Assembly (NCBI RefSeq): GCF_000002235.5
Contig: NW_022145599.1
Span: 1,486,230 to 1,550,229, forward strand
Length of the DNA: 64,000 nt
Direction: 5' to 3'
Origin: Strongylocentrotus purpuratus
Lineage: Eukaryota > Echinodermata > Echinoidea > Camarodonta > Strongylocentrotidae
A model generated the notes under the pieces. It was not told where the DNA came from. It saw only the letters and a list, made by a program, of their open reading frames with translations, and made no database searches. Of this stretch, positions 1 through 11,900 are shown piece by piece (position 1 is the stretch's first letter; every line of letters starts with the position of its first letter). Both the position numbers and the translations under genes were made by a program.

Positions 1-28
1 CTCTCTCTCTCTTTCTCTCACTCTTTCA
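1..28. repeat. (CT)n microsatellite, cut by the window edge
   Basis: Imperfect CT dinucleotide run at the very start of the window; its true length is unknown because it continues beyond position 1. Confidence 0.9.
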
Positions 29-674
29 GTGAGAAAACGTCGGAAACGCCTTTCATAGAAAGCAGATATAGCGTTATTTGTTTTAAGGACATGTAGACAC
101 TTATAGAGAACGTTCACCTATGCGATATTGCCTAATTTGCCCTCACTGGGTGTGAGTACGTGGATCATTGACATTCAGGTTAGGTTGATAAAAAAATCCT
201 AGAGCCCTTAACATTCTCTGAAGAATAGAAGGTGGTGTTTGAATTAAACCATTATTTGATAGAAACCGTCATTGAGTTCCTAGAAATATACAATGTGGCC
301 CCAAATGTAAAGCTGGTCTTCGTTTCACGAATCTTTTTTCTACAGTTTCTTAAAACGTTAAAAATCAAAGTTTGAAATACAGATTTTCAAATGAGCTTTG
401 ATTCGTCCGATTTTGTTCTTCGTTGAACCTATGCAAATGTTCAACACAATAAGCACTGGCAATTTATTCACATCAAACTAGCGTTGATACAAGAGCATAG
501 TGTAGACAACAACAAAAATAATGAAATCGAGTAGCATATATATTGTTATAATTCGTAGAATTAGTATCATTTACTTTATCTTTTGTCCTTAATAATCAGG
601 ACGCCAATGCGAGGAATGCACTTTATAACTTCGATTATCTATCCACAACTGCACATTTAAATCATAATTAATAC
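29..674. other. AT-rich DNA without recognised features
   Basis: Stops are frequent in all frames. There is no repeat unit, RNA gene or coding signal that I can support. An ATGCAAAT octamer occurs near 433 but is isolated. Confidence 0.6.
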
Positions 675-862
675 AAAATACAAGGGTCTGAAAATCAGAC
701 TGTTACTAAATGGATTGCAATCACTAAAGTCGATTCGGCTACTAATGGTCGTTATTTCCCACTTGAAAACATTTTCAAGCCCTTTCATTTAAAGGGATAT
801 TTTAAATTAGTATTATCTTTCAAATGCCGTTGAAATTTAACCTTGCATTTTAATAGGCATAC
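675..862 (+). repeat. Interspersed repeat R1, copy 1
   Basis: About 185 bp, clearly related to 41240-41425 in the same orientation. Shared blocks in order are GGTCTGAAAATCAGACT (with the internal palindrome TCTGAAAATCAGA), a TCGATTCG block, TTTTCAAGCCC and AAATTAGTA. There are no clear terminal inverted repeats and no coding capacity. The family is not recognised; it is probably a non-autonomous element or a fragment of a larger one. Confidence 0.65.
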
Positions 863-1961
863 GGTGAACGTGACTGAACCAGACGATTGTCTCATAATTT
901 TGCCCAATTTTTTTTCATTTTGATTGTAGTAATTTATCACACGATACAATCATATCATAACAGCACTCTTTTTTTTGTATAACAGTAGAATAGTATACTA
1001 TAAGAGTTGTTATAATATCATTGTTTTTTTTGTACAGAAACTCTTCATAACCGTTTTTTCCGTATATTTTCTGCCAAAGAAATACAGTCATGCATTGCGA
1101 ATGTGCATATGATTATGCAGGAACAGGTTTAGTATTCTGATTTACCCAAACATTTGTTTGTCTAATTCTCTGTTTTGTTTTAAAGTGTAGAACAGGCTGG
1201 ATTATCCTCGATGTTGCCCTTAATTTAAATGTTAATATTCACGGGCAAATAGCATTATGTGGGATACTTCTGATTTTCCCAGCGCTCCTCCTTGTTCTCT
1301 TGACGACTCCATATTTTTGTCTTTATTTTAATCGTGATTTTATTGGAACCAGCTGACAGGTTGAGGTCTAAGTGGGTCAGATCCTTGTGCTGAGAGGCTA
1401 GAGTCAGTGTCTAATCAATTACGATTGATTTCTATGAATATTCTTTAACTGAGTGCACTTCACACCGTATTGAAATGAATGATTTGGCGGTCTGTTTGAT
1501 CTTATAAATTCATGTGTGTGTTCTTTTATTTTTGGGGGAGTCGTGGTCATGGTTTTATTATACACGTTATTTTTCTCTCCTGACCTTTAAAGATAATTTT
1601 ATTTAATTAATTGTTTTTGGCTAACCATCGCTATGATATTGATTTTCCCTTTATATTCAGACCCCACTTCAGATTGTAACCCCCCCCCCCTCTTCCTCCT
1701 GTTTGTGTGAACAAATCCATACAATTAAATTTCACCTGTCAATTTCGCACTGGATTTGGAATTTATTCAGAATCTATTTTTTTTAATATAAAAAGTCATG
1801 ATACAAATAATAATCTTGATTTACATCGCGCTTGATACCGTCTCCAAGCGCGTTTTTTTATTACACCGGTCATCGGATTAATTCACCATCTCCCCTCCCA
1901 AGGGAGTATTCCTCCATATGAACAGCGTGAGGGCATATAGCAATTACTAACAAAAAGGCCT
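863..1961. other. AT-rich DNA without recognised features
   Basis: Contains T runs near 908, 970 and 1024 and a C run near 1681-1690. No gene or mobile element is recognised. Confidence 0.55.
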
Positions 1962-2036
1962 TCGTCATCCTACCAGGTAACAATTAATCACCTAGGTGTG
2001 GAGTGGCAAATGTACATATGCACTGCCAAAGAACAA
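1962..2036 (-). mobile_element. Degraded fragment of the tRNA-derived SINE
   Basis: Read on the minus strand, this stretch follows the middle of the SINE at 34529-34801: an equivalent of CCTTTGGCAAG, then CATTTGCCACTC, then CACCTAGGTG (CACCCAGGTG in the fuller copy), then a match to GGTAGGA. Both the tRNA-like head and the 3' tail are missing and the identity is modest, so this is an old copy. Confidence 0.45.
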
Positions 2037-2210
2037 GGATAGATTAACTGCATTTGTAATGGCAATCTGTTCCTTCTTTGGGAGTATTACAGAACATCAA
2101 TGTTTCTACTGGCCAACGGGAACCGAATAGGTCCTGAGAATGAAAAGGATTAACGGTCTAATAAGTCTTTGTCATAATCTGCAAGATGTCATTATCGAAT
2201 AGGGGTGAGG

Positions 2211-3441
2211 TTAGCAGAGGGGCGGGCTGAGGAGTGGGATGTGTGCGGGCTGAGGAGTGGGGTGGGTGAGAGTGGGGAGTGGGGTAGGGTAGGGGAGGGG
2301 AGGAGTGGGTGGGGAGGGGAGAGTAAGGAGTGGGGTGGGTGAGGAGTGGGGTGGGTGAGGAGTGGGGTGGGGGAGGGGTGAGGAGTGGGGTGGGGGAGGG
2401 GTGAGGAGTGGGGTGGGGGAGGGGTGAGGAGTGGGGTGGGGGAGGGTGAGGAGTGGGGTGGGGAGGGTGAGGAGTGGGTTAAGTGAGGAGTGGGGTGGGA
2501 AGGGTGAGGAGTGGGGTGGGTGAGGAGTGGGGTGGGGAGGGTGAGGAGTGGGGTGGGTGAGGAGTGGGGTGGGGAGGACGAGGTGTGGGGTGGGGGTGAG
2601 GAGTGGGTGGGGAGGATGGGGAGTGGGGTGGGGGGGGTGAGGAGTGGGGTGGGGAGGGTGAGGAGTGGGGTGGGTGAGGAACGTGGAGGGTGAGGAGTGG
2701 GGTGGGGGAGGGGTGGGAAGGGTGAAGAGTGGGGTGGGTGAGGAGTGGGGTGGGTGAGGAGTGGGGTGGGGGAGGGGTGAGGAGTGGGGTGGGGGAGGGG
2801 TGAGGAGTGGGGTGGGGGAGGGGTGAGGAGTGGGGTGGGGGAGGGTGAGGAGTAGGGTGGGGAGGGTGAAGAGTGGGTTAAGTGAGGAGTGGGGTGGGAA
2901 GGGTGAGGGTGGGGTGTGAGGAGTGGGGTGGGGAGGGTGAGGAGTGGGGTGGGTGAGGAGTGGGGTGGGGAGGACGAGGTGTGGGGTGGGGTGAGGAGTG
3001 GGTGGGGAGGATGGGGAGTGGGGTGGGGAAGGTGAGGAGTGGGGTGGGGAGGGTGAGGAGTGGGGTGGGTGAGGAACGTGGAGGGTGAGGAGTGGGGTGG
3101 GGGAGGGGTGGGAAGGGAGAGGAGTGGAGTGGGTGAGGAGTGGGGTGGGAAGGGTGAAGAGTGGGGTGGGTGAGGAGCGGGGAGGGTGAGGAGTGGGGTG
3201 GGTGAGAAGTGGGGTGGGAAGGGTGAGGAGTGGGGTGGGTAAGGAGTGGGATGGGAGGAGAGGAGTGGAGTGGGTGAGGAGTGGGGTGGGGAGGGTGAGG
3301 GGTGGGGTAGGTGAGGAGTGGGGTGGGGAGGAGGCGGTTAGGGAGGGGGAGGAGTGGGGTGGGAGGGGGAGGGTGAGGAGTGGGGTTGGGGAGGGGGAGG
3401 GTGAGGAGAGGGGTGGGGAGGGGAGGAGCGGGAGGGGGAGA
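2211..3441 (+). repeat. 1.2-kb G-rich minisatellite with higher-order structure
   Basis: The plus strand is almost only G, T and A, built from short modules such as GAGGAGTGGGGTGGG, GGGGGAGGG and GGGTGA. Larger blocks recur. The rare markers GGTTAAGTG (2477 and 2876), GAGGACGAGGTGTGG (2574 and 2970) and GAGGAACGTGG (about 2677 and 3072) each repeat about 395-399 bp apart, showing duplication of a block of roughly 0.4 kb. Runs of three to seven G at short spacing give many potential G-quadruplexes. The minus strand is open for 430 codons but encodes only Pro/Ser/Thr/Leu/His repeats, an artefact of the composition. Confidence 0.95.
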
Positions 3442-3706
3442 TAATAAACAAGGCAGTCATAAAAGATCCAACAAGGAATGAAGAGATAGAAGAAATGTTT
3501 CAATGAGTAAAGTGGGTATCAGTCCAGTAATGTGAGAGACAACATGCGAGCCAAAATGCGATTGATTGATTGTGATGTATTCCAGGCAAATAGCTTACTC
3601 GTTCAATCGTTCTCTTTCATCTCTAATCATCTCTAAATGATACTAAACCAACCATTACTTTATTCTGATGCGATTATTGAAGCCAGCTCACGATTTTTAT
3701 CTCTAG
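3442..3706. other. Flank of the G-rich array
   Basis: Ordinary AT-rich sequence. It ends in a pyrimidine-rich stretch and AG just before the candidate exon at 3707. Confidence 0.5.
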
Positions 3707-3916
3707 AAATTGAGCGCTAGAATACATTCTCCCGAGGTGCTTCATATCAACGAAACGGAATTGAGCTCTCTCATAGATGCTTTGCAATGCCGGTATGCTT
3801 TTAAAAATATCTTCACAAAGTGTGATTTTCAATCTAGACATTTATGCTTTGCAATGACAGAAGATAAATGTGTTCGATCAGTTTTCATGAAGTTGATGGA
3901 ATTTCTGAATCGATGA
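3707..3916 (+). CDS. Possible terminal coding exon, unknown product
   Basis: A 69-codon open stretch begins immediately after a splice-acceptor-like TTTTTATCTCTAG and ends at TGA. The peptide has an ordinary composition: it starts KLSARIHSPEVLHINETELS, has four Cys at varied spacing, and ends MKLMEFLNR. An AATAAA lies near 4098, about 180 nt beyond the stop, as for a last exon. There is no recognised domain and no visible upstream exon. The length is within what chance allows in AT-rich DNA, so this is only a candidate. RNA support or conservation in a related species would decide. Confidence 0.2.
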   Translation, partial: KLSARIHSPEVLHINETELSSLIDALQCRYAFKNIFTKCDFQSRHLCFAMTEDKCVRSVFMKLMEFLNR

Positions 3917-5006
3917 GTTCACTTTGAAGAAATGAAAGATCGCTCCTTGTTTATGTGATAAAGGAAAGTCTGAATTTCATCTTATGCAACTACTCAAAGA
4001 TGGATTTCATCAGGATAGGATAGAATGATTATGATCGGAGCAAGTATATAACATTACATGCTCTTTCTTCTCAAGAACGTTAGTTTAAAAATTCAAAATA
4101 AACAAATCTAATCCGCTTCCTTATACATGTAATTTGATTAGCTTTGTAGTTGATGAGGAGACTCATCTAATGAAATACTGCGGTCAAATCAACGGAGAAC
4201 TGAATATCTGTATTAAAACTTTATCATTAGTCTTTAATTTCGAGGTTAAACTATAATGACCATGATGAATGCTGGATGTTCTGCTAAACCCCATCATACG
4301 TGTCTTAATGTTCCTACACAATCAGTGTCTTCCTTGAAATTCGCAAGTGGTTTACCGCAATGTAGATTAGTCAATTTCATATTAATTTTTGTTAACGGCC
4401 TCCCAAATGAAAGGGTATTACAAAATAAGAAAGAAATAATTCCGAATGCTTAAAATCGATTTATAGAATAAATCCATCTGCAAACAATCAGTGCAATTTA
4501 GCATTGCCAGTCTCACAAGCACATGATGAGTCGCTGACGTAGCCCTACGTCGGGAAATGACGCATGTTTTTTTTTCCTGATTCTGAAGGGAGTCATATGA
4601 ACATTGTACCTCAACACTAAAAAATGCCCATCTCGTCATATCTCAATTTCAAAAAAAGTTGATGGAAACCGTTGCTCATTCAAACGGGATTCGCTTCTAT
4701 TTTAATCATCTACAGGTTTCTAAGCTTGTCATCAAAGTGGTGAGGTAACAAACAATAAAAGGTTACTAAGAAGACGGTTGATATTTGTTAGGGGAAAGGG
4801 AACATATCCTCTGAAGGTAATTGAGAACGTTCGTCCAATATGTACATCGATCGGATCAAAAGTCAGGGGGTAGTTTGTGATTTACAAAGCCCTTTTTCAG
4901 AGAAGATGCAGGTGTTTGTCGATCGGGGAAAATTGAGGATGGATAGCAGCCTATTGACCGGGGGTTGACAGGGAACACGAGTTCAGGCTTTCGGTATAAT
5001 CAGCAC
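3917..5006. other. AT-rich DNA without recognised features
   Basis: Apart from the possible polyadenylation signal near 4098, nothing is recognised. Open frames here are short and have no acceptor or start context that I would trust. Confidence 0.55.
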
Positions 5007-5049
5007 TTGCACGAAATTGCACGCTATGGCACGAGATTGCACGAGATAG
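5007..5049 (+). repeat. Short GCACGA tandem repeat
   Basis: Four near-copies of a GCACGARATT-like motif of 10-13 bp follow each other (gcacgaaatt, gcacgctatg, gcacgagatt, gcacgagata). Too short to assign a function. Confidence 0.7.
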
Positions 5050-5729
5050 ATACTGAGAATGAGTGCGAACTCTTGAAATTTAATTCCGCTTGTCGCTTTG
5101 TAGATAAGTTTTCCAGTAAATGGGGAGAGGTAACGTAGCCCGATACGCGTTGCACTTTAGTATGGGATGCAAGGCAGTGGTTAATATTTGGACAACCGAG
5201 GATTCCTCGGGCAAACTTCAGAGTGTTTCATGTGCCATTAAAATATTTATTTCAAAACATCCGAGTAAAGACTCTGATATTCTTTTCCTACGTAATGTTA
5301 ACTTTTGAGTTTAAGGTAAATGTTCCTATTACGTTCCTCACTGCGAGAGATTTTTAATATCATTGCAAGTTGTTAATGGGAAGAGTGGCAGTGAACTCTA
5401 TGTACTATCTTAGTCATGTAACTGATGCATGTATTTTCCCCGCTAGAATAGCACCCATTCACAAACAGGTTGCTATTTCATTAAGTATAGCTATCGTCAT
5501 AGATCTGGGTTGTTCATGGCAAATTATCAGAATTAATTTCAATTAAACATATTGGGAAGAGTAATCAATATCGAAATGGACCTGTCGTTGAGGGAGACTG
5601 GGGCGTTTTAGGTTGGCTTTTAAGCAAGAAAACAAATCGGCATGGTCGATGCATTGAAACATATACTCAATTAAAATGGAGACAAAAATTAAAGTGATTA
5701 CAATAACCCGAAAGCATGTGAGAGAGATG
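5050..5729. other. AT-rich DNA without recognised features
   Basis: No repeats, RNA genes or convincing exons are visible. Confidence 0.55.
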
Positions 5730-5932
5730 TATTGATAGGGAGAGAGAGAGGGTACGAGGGTGAGAGTGAGGGTGAGACAACAGTGAGGAGAGATAGAGGA
5801 AAGATAAATAAAATGAGATAGACTGCGAATGTGAGTGAGAGGGATGAGAGAGGGACACAGGGGCGGTAAGGGATGCCATAGTGAGAGACGGAGAGAGACA
5901 GACAGACAGACAGAGACAGACAGACAGAGACA

Positions 5933-5970
<38 letters not shown>

Positions 5971-6149
5971 GACAGACAGACAAACAGACAGAGACAGAAA
6001 CAGAGACGGAGAGGGTGAGACAAAGGTGAGAAGGGGGAGGAGGATAATAGGGAGAGGAAAAACAAAGAGACAGAGAGCGAGAGACAGAGAGAGATATAGA
6101 GAGAGGGGAGAATGAGAGAGGGGTGAGGGACGTGAAAGGGTGAGAGAGA

Positions 6150-6209
<60 letters not shown>

Positions 6210-6222
6210 AAAGGGTGAAGCT
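5730..6222 (+). repeat. 0.5-kb GA-rich purine tract with GACA modules
   Basis: Nearly all-purine plus strand, mixing (GA)n runs (5939-5965, 6155-6210) with GACA/GACAGA tetramers (5895-5935, 5970-5995) and GAGGGTGAG modules. Minus-strand open frames of 130-180 codons consist of Ser/Leu runs and are composition artefacts. Confidence 0.9.
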
Positions 6223-7171
6223 ATAAAGGTGAGGGGGCAGGTGTACAGACAATAGAGGTATAAGAATATGAAGAAAAGTCGGTCAAATCTAGGTCAAAAC
6301 GGTTTAAACAGTACAAGTTGATGTTCAACAGATCATTAGTATCATAGCGAACTTCTAAAGTTTATTGCTTATAATCATTAATTTCAATTTAGGGATTGCA
6401 TCCTGTATTTTATTATTGGAGCCACTATAAATTCATAACACAGTGTAGTTATAGTACTCATATAGTTAAATCTTCTATAATTATGATTAGGCCATGGATA
6501 ATCTTCTCACGAGATACATTCCTTATGGATTATTTGCAAAAGTTTTCAATTCAATTCCAAGTGTTAACGATTTTGAAGATCTCGATAATCTTAATTCTTT
6601 CAAAATAATATAGTATGTGCAGTGCTAATTCTCTCCTTTTTGTTTCTTTGTTATGATATAGAGTATCACACATCTCTAAGATTGAAAACTCATTCCGGCA
6701 TCTTTATTAAGACTGCAAACACCGTTTTGTATTCATTCTCTCTCCATATGTTATCGTGAAAAAAATCCGCTAAAATATTAATCCTACCTACGTTATTGTT
6801 TGTGTGCAATAATATCATCTTCCTCGCGAAAAGTAGAACACAATGATACGAGAGGTTTTGAGTAACATTTCATTTCACGTAGAAAGAAAGCGACATTCGA
6901 GATTTCATGAGGGAAAAAAAGAGCCATTAACCTCCTTCTAATTGCGAATGATAGGAAAGGTATTACCGAACTTCCCTGGTCACAGATCCCTCCAGAGTAT
7001 AATTATATGATGTTATTATTGTTTTTCCGCTCGTGCGGTGCTTGTATTTTCACACAACAGCAATGGCAATGCTTTGGGTGGGTAAACACGACATGAGACA
7101 TGACTAGGATAGGAAAAAAAAATGTTGCTCAATGCCACGAAAGATTGTTTTCAATTTTGTTTTTCCATTCT
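6223..7171. other. AT-rich DNA without recognised features
   Basis: No recognised repeat or gene. A 70-codon open frame at 6396-6608 is hydrophobic and AT-driven, without supporting signals. Confidence 0.55.
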
Positions 7172-7173
7172 GC

Positions 7174-7204
<31 letters not shown>

Positions 7205-7264
7205 TCTTTTTTTTTCTCTCTCTCTCTTTCTCTTTCTCTTTGCTTTACTCTCCCTCTCTCTCCC
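7172..7264. repeat. (CT)n microsatellite, interrupted
   Basis: A pure CT run at about 7174-7201 is followed by T-rich and CTTT-interrupted CT repeats. Confidence 0.9.
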
Positions 7265-8021
7265 TAACTCTGTATTGATATCTCTGTCTGTCTCTGCTAT
7301 CTCTTACATAATGACCATGATAATATGATGATCTCTTTCATCATAATTTGCTTTTTGAGGTACGGACATGCTAGCAAAATATCGTTGACAAATGGTTCAC
7401 CGCCTCTGATTAAAAAAAAAAAAAGATAACAATAAATAAGATGTATCGAATCCATCGAATCGTACTTTATTTCTGGTGTATCACTCTCGAGAACCCGATA
7501 GAGCTTATTTAAAGAAAAAGGAATAATGTCTGCTACTTCCTAGCGATGGTTTTACCCTCTTTTACACCTCTTATTATACCGATCGAAAACAACATGTTGA
7601 AATAAGTGATTAACTTACCCAGACAGATCTGTGACAGATTTAGGCTGACAACATTAAATCATGCGTGTTGACTGAGAATCTGTCTACACGTCTACATAAT
7701 TATTACTTTACATGTTGGCCTAGTAGACGTTACCGATCTCGCGAAGATAGATAGACAAGAAGAAATACAGACCCTCCCGTGAGTAACATCGTCATTGAAG
7801 TGAGAATGGAAACATGAAACGGGTAATAATGTTGATGGGTAACCATTCATGTTATCAATACTACATGCAAATAGTGGCCTGTACATAGATTGTGAAAAGG
7901 GTGTGTATGGAAGCTGAATCAATGAAATTCAAAGATCAACAGATGTCGCAAACTTAATCATCTTGGTCACTGTATAAAAACAAGATGGCTGATAATATTA
8001 CAGACATATTAGAGAGAGCAC

Positions 8022-8024
<3 letters not shown>
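7265..8024. other. AT-rich DNA without recognised features
   Basis: A 12-13 A run lies near 7411. No gene recognised. Confidence 0.55.

Positions 8025-8053
<29 letters not shown>
8025..8053. repeat. (GA)n microsatellite
   Basis: Nearly perfect GA repeat of about 14 units. Confidence 0.9.
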
Positions 8054-8056
<3 letters not shown>

Positions 8057-8956
8057 TAAGGGAAGACTTTTAATTTGAAACTGTTTAAGAATAATATATA
8101 TTTTGTTATCATCATTTAATTTTAATCAATAGATAGTACTATTTTCTGTAAACGAACGACAAAGTTGGGATTGCTATTTCTTTTTTGTATTTATATCAAT
8201 AATAAGATATATTCCACATGTTGACAATAAGTTAAAAGGCACCAAAGTCATTTTCAGATAATTGAGCCATATAAGCAACAAAACATATTGCCTGTTAAAC
8301 AAGTCAATATCAACTAAAGCTAAAGGGGGTAAACATGATCATCTTCTTTCCACATGTCATCTAAACCCTTCCTACGCACACCAGCAACATATACTCTTTG
8401 CTTGCTGGTCCCAATGAACCCCTCCCCCATTCTATTCCGCCCCCTCGAGATACGCGATGTACTGTAAAGCTCCCGGTCCGAGAATGAATTCCTGCTGTCG
8501 TGTGACTGGATGTTTCAGCTGATCACGTGCACGTTTAATTGGTCACGTGTACCCTACGTGATAATTAGGCCCATTGGAACACGAATATTCTAAGCGCTTG
8601 AGCACTCCATGAAACAAACAATCTGAACTCGATTTCTTCAACCTCCCAAAGAAACTGATTGGTAAATACCGCCAAGGCAGATGATACCAGTATCTCCCTG
8701 GAATATTGGTCCACTGTGAACTAAACTTTGACCACACATCAATAAAACACATCAGCGAGTCATAAGACATTGCTTGAATGCCTTATAAGTAGTGTAAAGG
8801 TGTAAAAACCGTTTTTTTTTTTTTTAAGGTAAATACAGTATGTTAGCTAGCTGGTGTCATCCATGCATGTCCACATGACCTACCCATCTGAGATGGATTT
8901 TCAGGGGAGTGGTTTCCATGCAGTTTAGACCCGCACGTCGGAGGACCATTTGGGTG
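8054..8956. other. AT-rich DNA with an E-box pair, otherwise featureless
   Basis: Contains the CACGTG pair described separately and a T run near 8812-8824. No coding exon is recognised. Confidence 0.5.
8523..8549. promoter_or_regulatory. Pair of TCACGTG E-boxes 20 bp apart
   Basis: Two identical TCACGTG heptamers start at 8523 and 8543, about two helical turns apart. TCACGTG is a preferred site of bHLH-zip factors of the USF/MITF/TFE type (established). Single CACGTG sites also occur near 11217, 55036 and 58336, so only the pairing is distinctive. No promoter or transcript is visible beside it. Confidence 0.25.
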
Positions 8957-8976
8957 CGCCCCCCCCCCCCCCCCCT
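8957..8976. repeat. Poly-C tract
   Basis: Uninterrupted run of about 18 C inside GC-rich text (GTGCGC before, CTCTGGTGTG after). One of many such tracts in the window; see the finding on C/G runs. Confidence 0.9.
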
Positions 8977-11900
8977 CTGGTGTGTTAAGACCCAACATTA
9001 TGTTCGCACCCCTGGTACTACATTTGTCATGTTTGTTACCCCTCGATAGGGAAGAGGTCGCCCCCTTTTAATAACTTTCTGAATATGTCGCAGGAAACAG
9101 TCCTGTTACGATGATAATAATATTCCGCTTTTGTACAGCGCTTAAAGTCAAAGTCCACTCCAAAACTAACTTACTTTCAATAGAAGCAGAAAAATCAGAC
9201 AATCCAAGCAAAACAAGTTTAAGTTAAATTAGATAACTGATAAGGACTGATAAGTACAGTGTACGATTTCGCAACGTCATCAACCAATTTCCATTAAAAT
9301 TTGTTGAACCTTCACATTTTCGTACGAATTAAGATAATTGGATACTTTGATTGATATTACAAGCAATTAGTCTCGTAAATCTTCATTATCATGGAGACTT
9401 AAAGGCATACATGCTTCTGCGCATGCTCACTGGTTATACCCTCAGAGCAGCCTAAGATCAGTCACACGTTTTCAAGCTTGAAGGGAAGAGCAGCTACCAA
9501 ATCAATTGATCATGGTTAATGCTACCTCCGTTCCAGAGGGGATGATCTTTCAGGAGATCTGAACAGAAATTGATACAAACGACTTAACGTACTGCAGGGA
9601 TTAGATAATATGCTTCGAGATCGTATGTTTTCGAAGTGACGATACATGATACGATTCCCAGGGAGCGAGAATTACTCGTATGTCTTTAGCAGGCGACAAC
9701 CTTGAAAACAAAATTATCTGAATCGATAACCTTGAACGTAGGTCTATGTCATGATGTAACAAAGAAGAACATTCATTGTCGACAGAAACGGACTTAATGT
9801 GACAAGTCTGACAATCCGAACACAAGTCATGTTCAGTCCCCTCCCTAAAAAAGGAATACATACATTTTCATTGTGGAAAAGGTCCCACTCTCTCTTCTTT
9901 CCTCTAAATCATGACTACGTGAGGGATCACATGATTTTCTTCATGTGGTACAAGTGGACGGACAGACAGACATGAATTGGTGTGTGTCTCACTGGACTCT
10001 TAGTGCCCTATCGATGATCTATTTTAAGGTACTTTCCATTACGAAGGTTGACGCCGTAAGGCGACGTGCTCAATTCAAACACTCTTCCATTGACCTAATT
10101 CATATTTATTGTAAGGTTTGATGCATCACAGCGCGCCTTGTTTTCTGACAGATAATTCTCTTTGTGTGACTTTGTGGTCCGTTCATCACCTGATCTCTTG
10201 TTTTGTATGTAACGTGAGTAGCTCTTATAGGGCGGGCCAAAACAAGTGCTTTTGTCACGGATTTTTTTTATTCGATGATTCATCAAAATATGAGATATAT
10301 CATTATTACATTATTATTATTATTAAGAAAGGCATATAATTATACCATTTTACACCAACATGACTTGCAGATGAAGTTATAATGACGAAACTATTTGTCT
10401 CAATTTTGAGTTGGCTGAGTACAAAAGAATTAAGGATAAGGTCCTGTTGTAGTTTGAAGTCATTGTAAATTTAATGTAGATGTTTTGGAAACTTTCAGAC
10501 CTGTTAAGTGTAAGTTTGCATGCTCCATCAACAAACTTTATCAGAATAGTTAGTATGGTAAACTCATAGTGGAGATCTAACAACCAAGACGAGAAAAAAA
10601 AGCCATGCTGATGACGTTGCTGTTTCCGATGACTAAGGTTCCGGTGCTTGGTCGTATGACGGCAAAGATGAAGGAGCTTCCATAGACAAACGTGTCGGGC
10701 AAATAAAAATAAAAATATCTTGGAGAACTCTTCGTGCAGGATCCGAAGCAGATCGTGCGACATATTCTGATGGTGAGGAGGGGTACTTGAAATGAATTTC
10801 TCTCTCCTCCATCTAAACACTTCTGGGACGTCAATGATTTCAACAAACAAACGCGCATGTCAGAGAATGACCTTTGGGTAGAAGTCATATGCCTTTGGTC
10901 TGAAGGGTGTAGAAAGGTTACCTTGCCATCTATTCTCATCTTTCTTTCTTAACATTAAAACTGACAGTATACAATATCTCGTATAGCTTTCGAAGGTTTC
11001 TTGATTAGTTGGTAAGTTCCTCCTTGTTCATTTCTTTCTTTCTTTCTTTTCGTTTTTGTTGTAGGGGGCGTTGGCTTCTAGCTCTAATTTACTGATTTCA
11101 TAAAATTTGTTCATCAAATGTCCATCATGTAAATTTGTACTATTTTTTGTAGCTATATGAACATAGCAGGAACAAATTCAAGTCAGAAGGAAAGAGTATG
11201 CATATTTTCACATAGTCACGTGCAATATATGCAAATTTGATTCCCAAACCTCGTGACTTAATAAATACCCGTAGTGATCATTTTTGATGTCTCAAGAAGC
11301 TTCCCTCGTTTTAATTTGTTTTATTTTTATTTCGTATTTACTTGTTTGCTTGTTTGCTTTCTTTATTCAATAACCTTTGGGGAGCTGCATAACAAGAAGA
11401 TATCTTGCTGCCCAAGTGCATTCAGTAAGAGTTGTTTTTTTAGTTGAATGCACTTTACGGCTGGCACATCGCCTTAATCCATCCACTCTGTTTTGAACAT
11501 TTTCGGCGGAGTCGCCACAAATTGATGCATTACAGCGTCTCGTGTAACGCTTCTAAAAATCTAACATTTACGCACACAACCATAAATCGATTGCACATGT
11601 TGCATGATCGATAAAACACAAACATTGAGCAAAATGTTTGAATTCCTGCTGATACATATTTTGGTGGAGTATACATAATGATGCAGAACAGTTCACATAT
11701 CCGAAAGATACACTGGATAAAATTTTTAAAAAGAATCGATGGTTTTGGGTGGTGCTATCTTGAAATCAATAGCCGATCACACTGGGGTGAAACTTTCCAT
11801 AGTTTCAAGTTTTAATTACAAATCATCTTTTCTATCAAATATTAGGAATCATTGGAAATTCAATAATTGTCTTAGCAGTGATAATACTGTCAACAAATTC

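Noticed and set aside
2211-3503. 430-codon minus-strand open frame rich in Pro, Ser, Thr and His
   Set aside because: It is the complement of the G-rich minisatellite, lacks any non-repetitive domain, and its length follows from the absence of stops in the module.
5543-6252. Overlapping Ser/Leu-rich minus-strand frames
   Set aside because: Composition artefact of the GA-rich tract; three frames are open at once.
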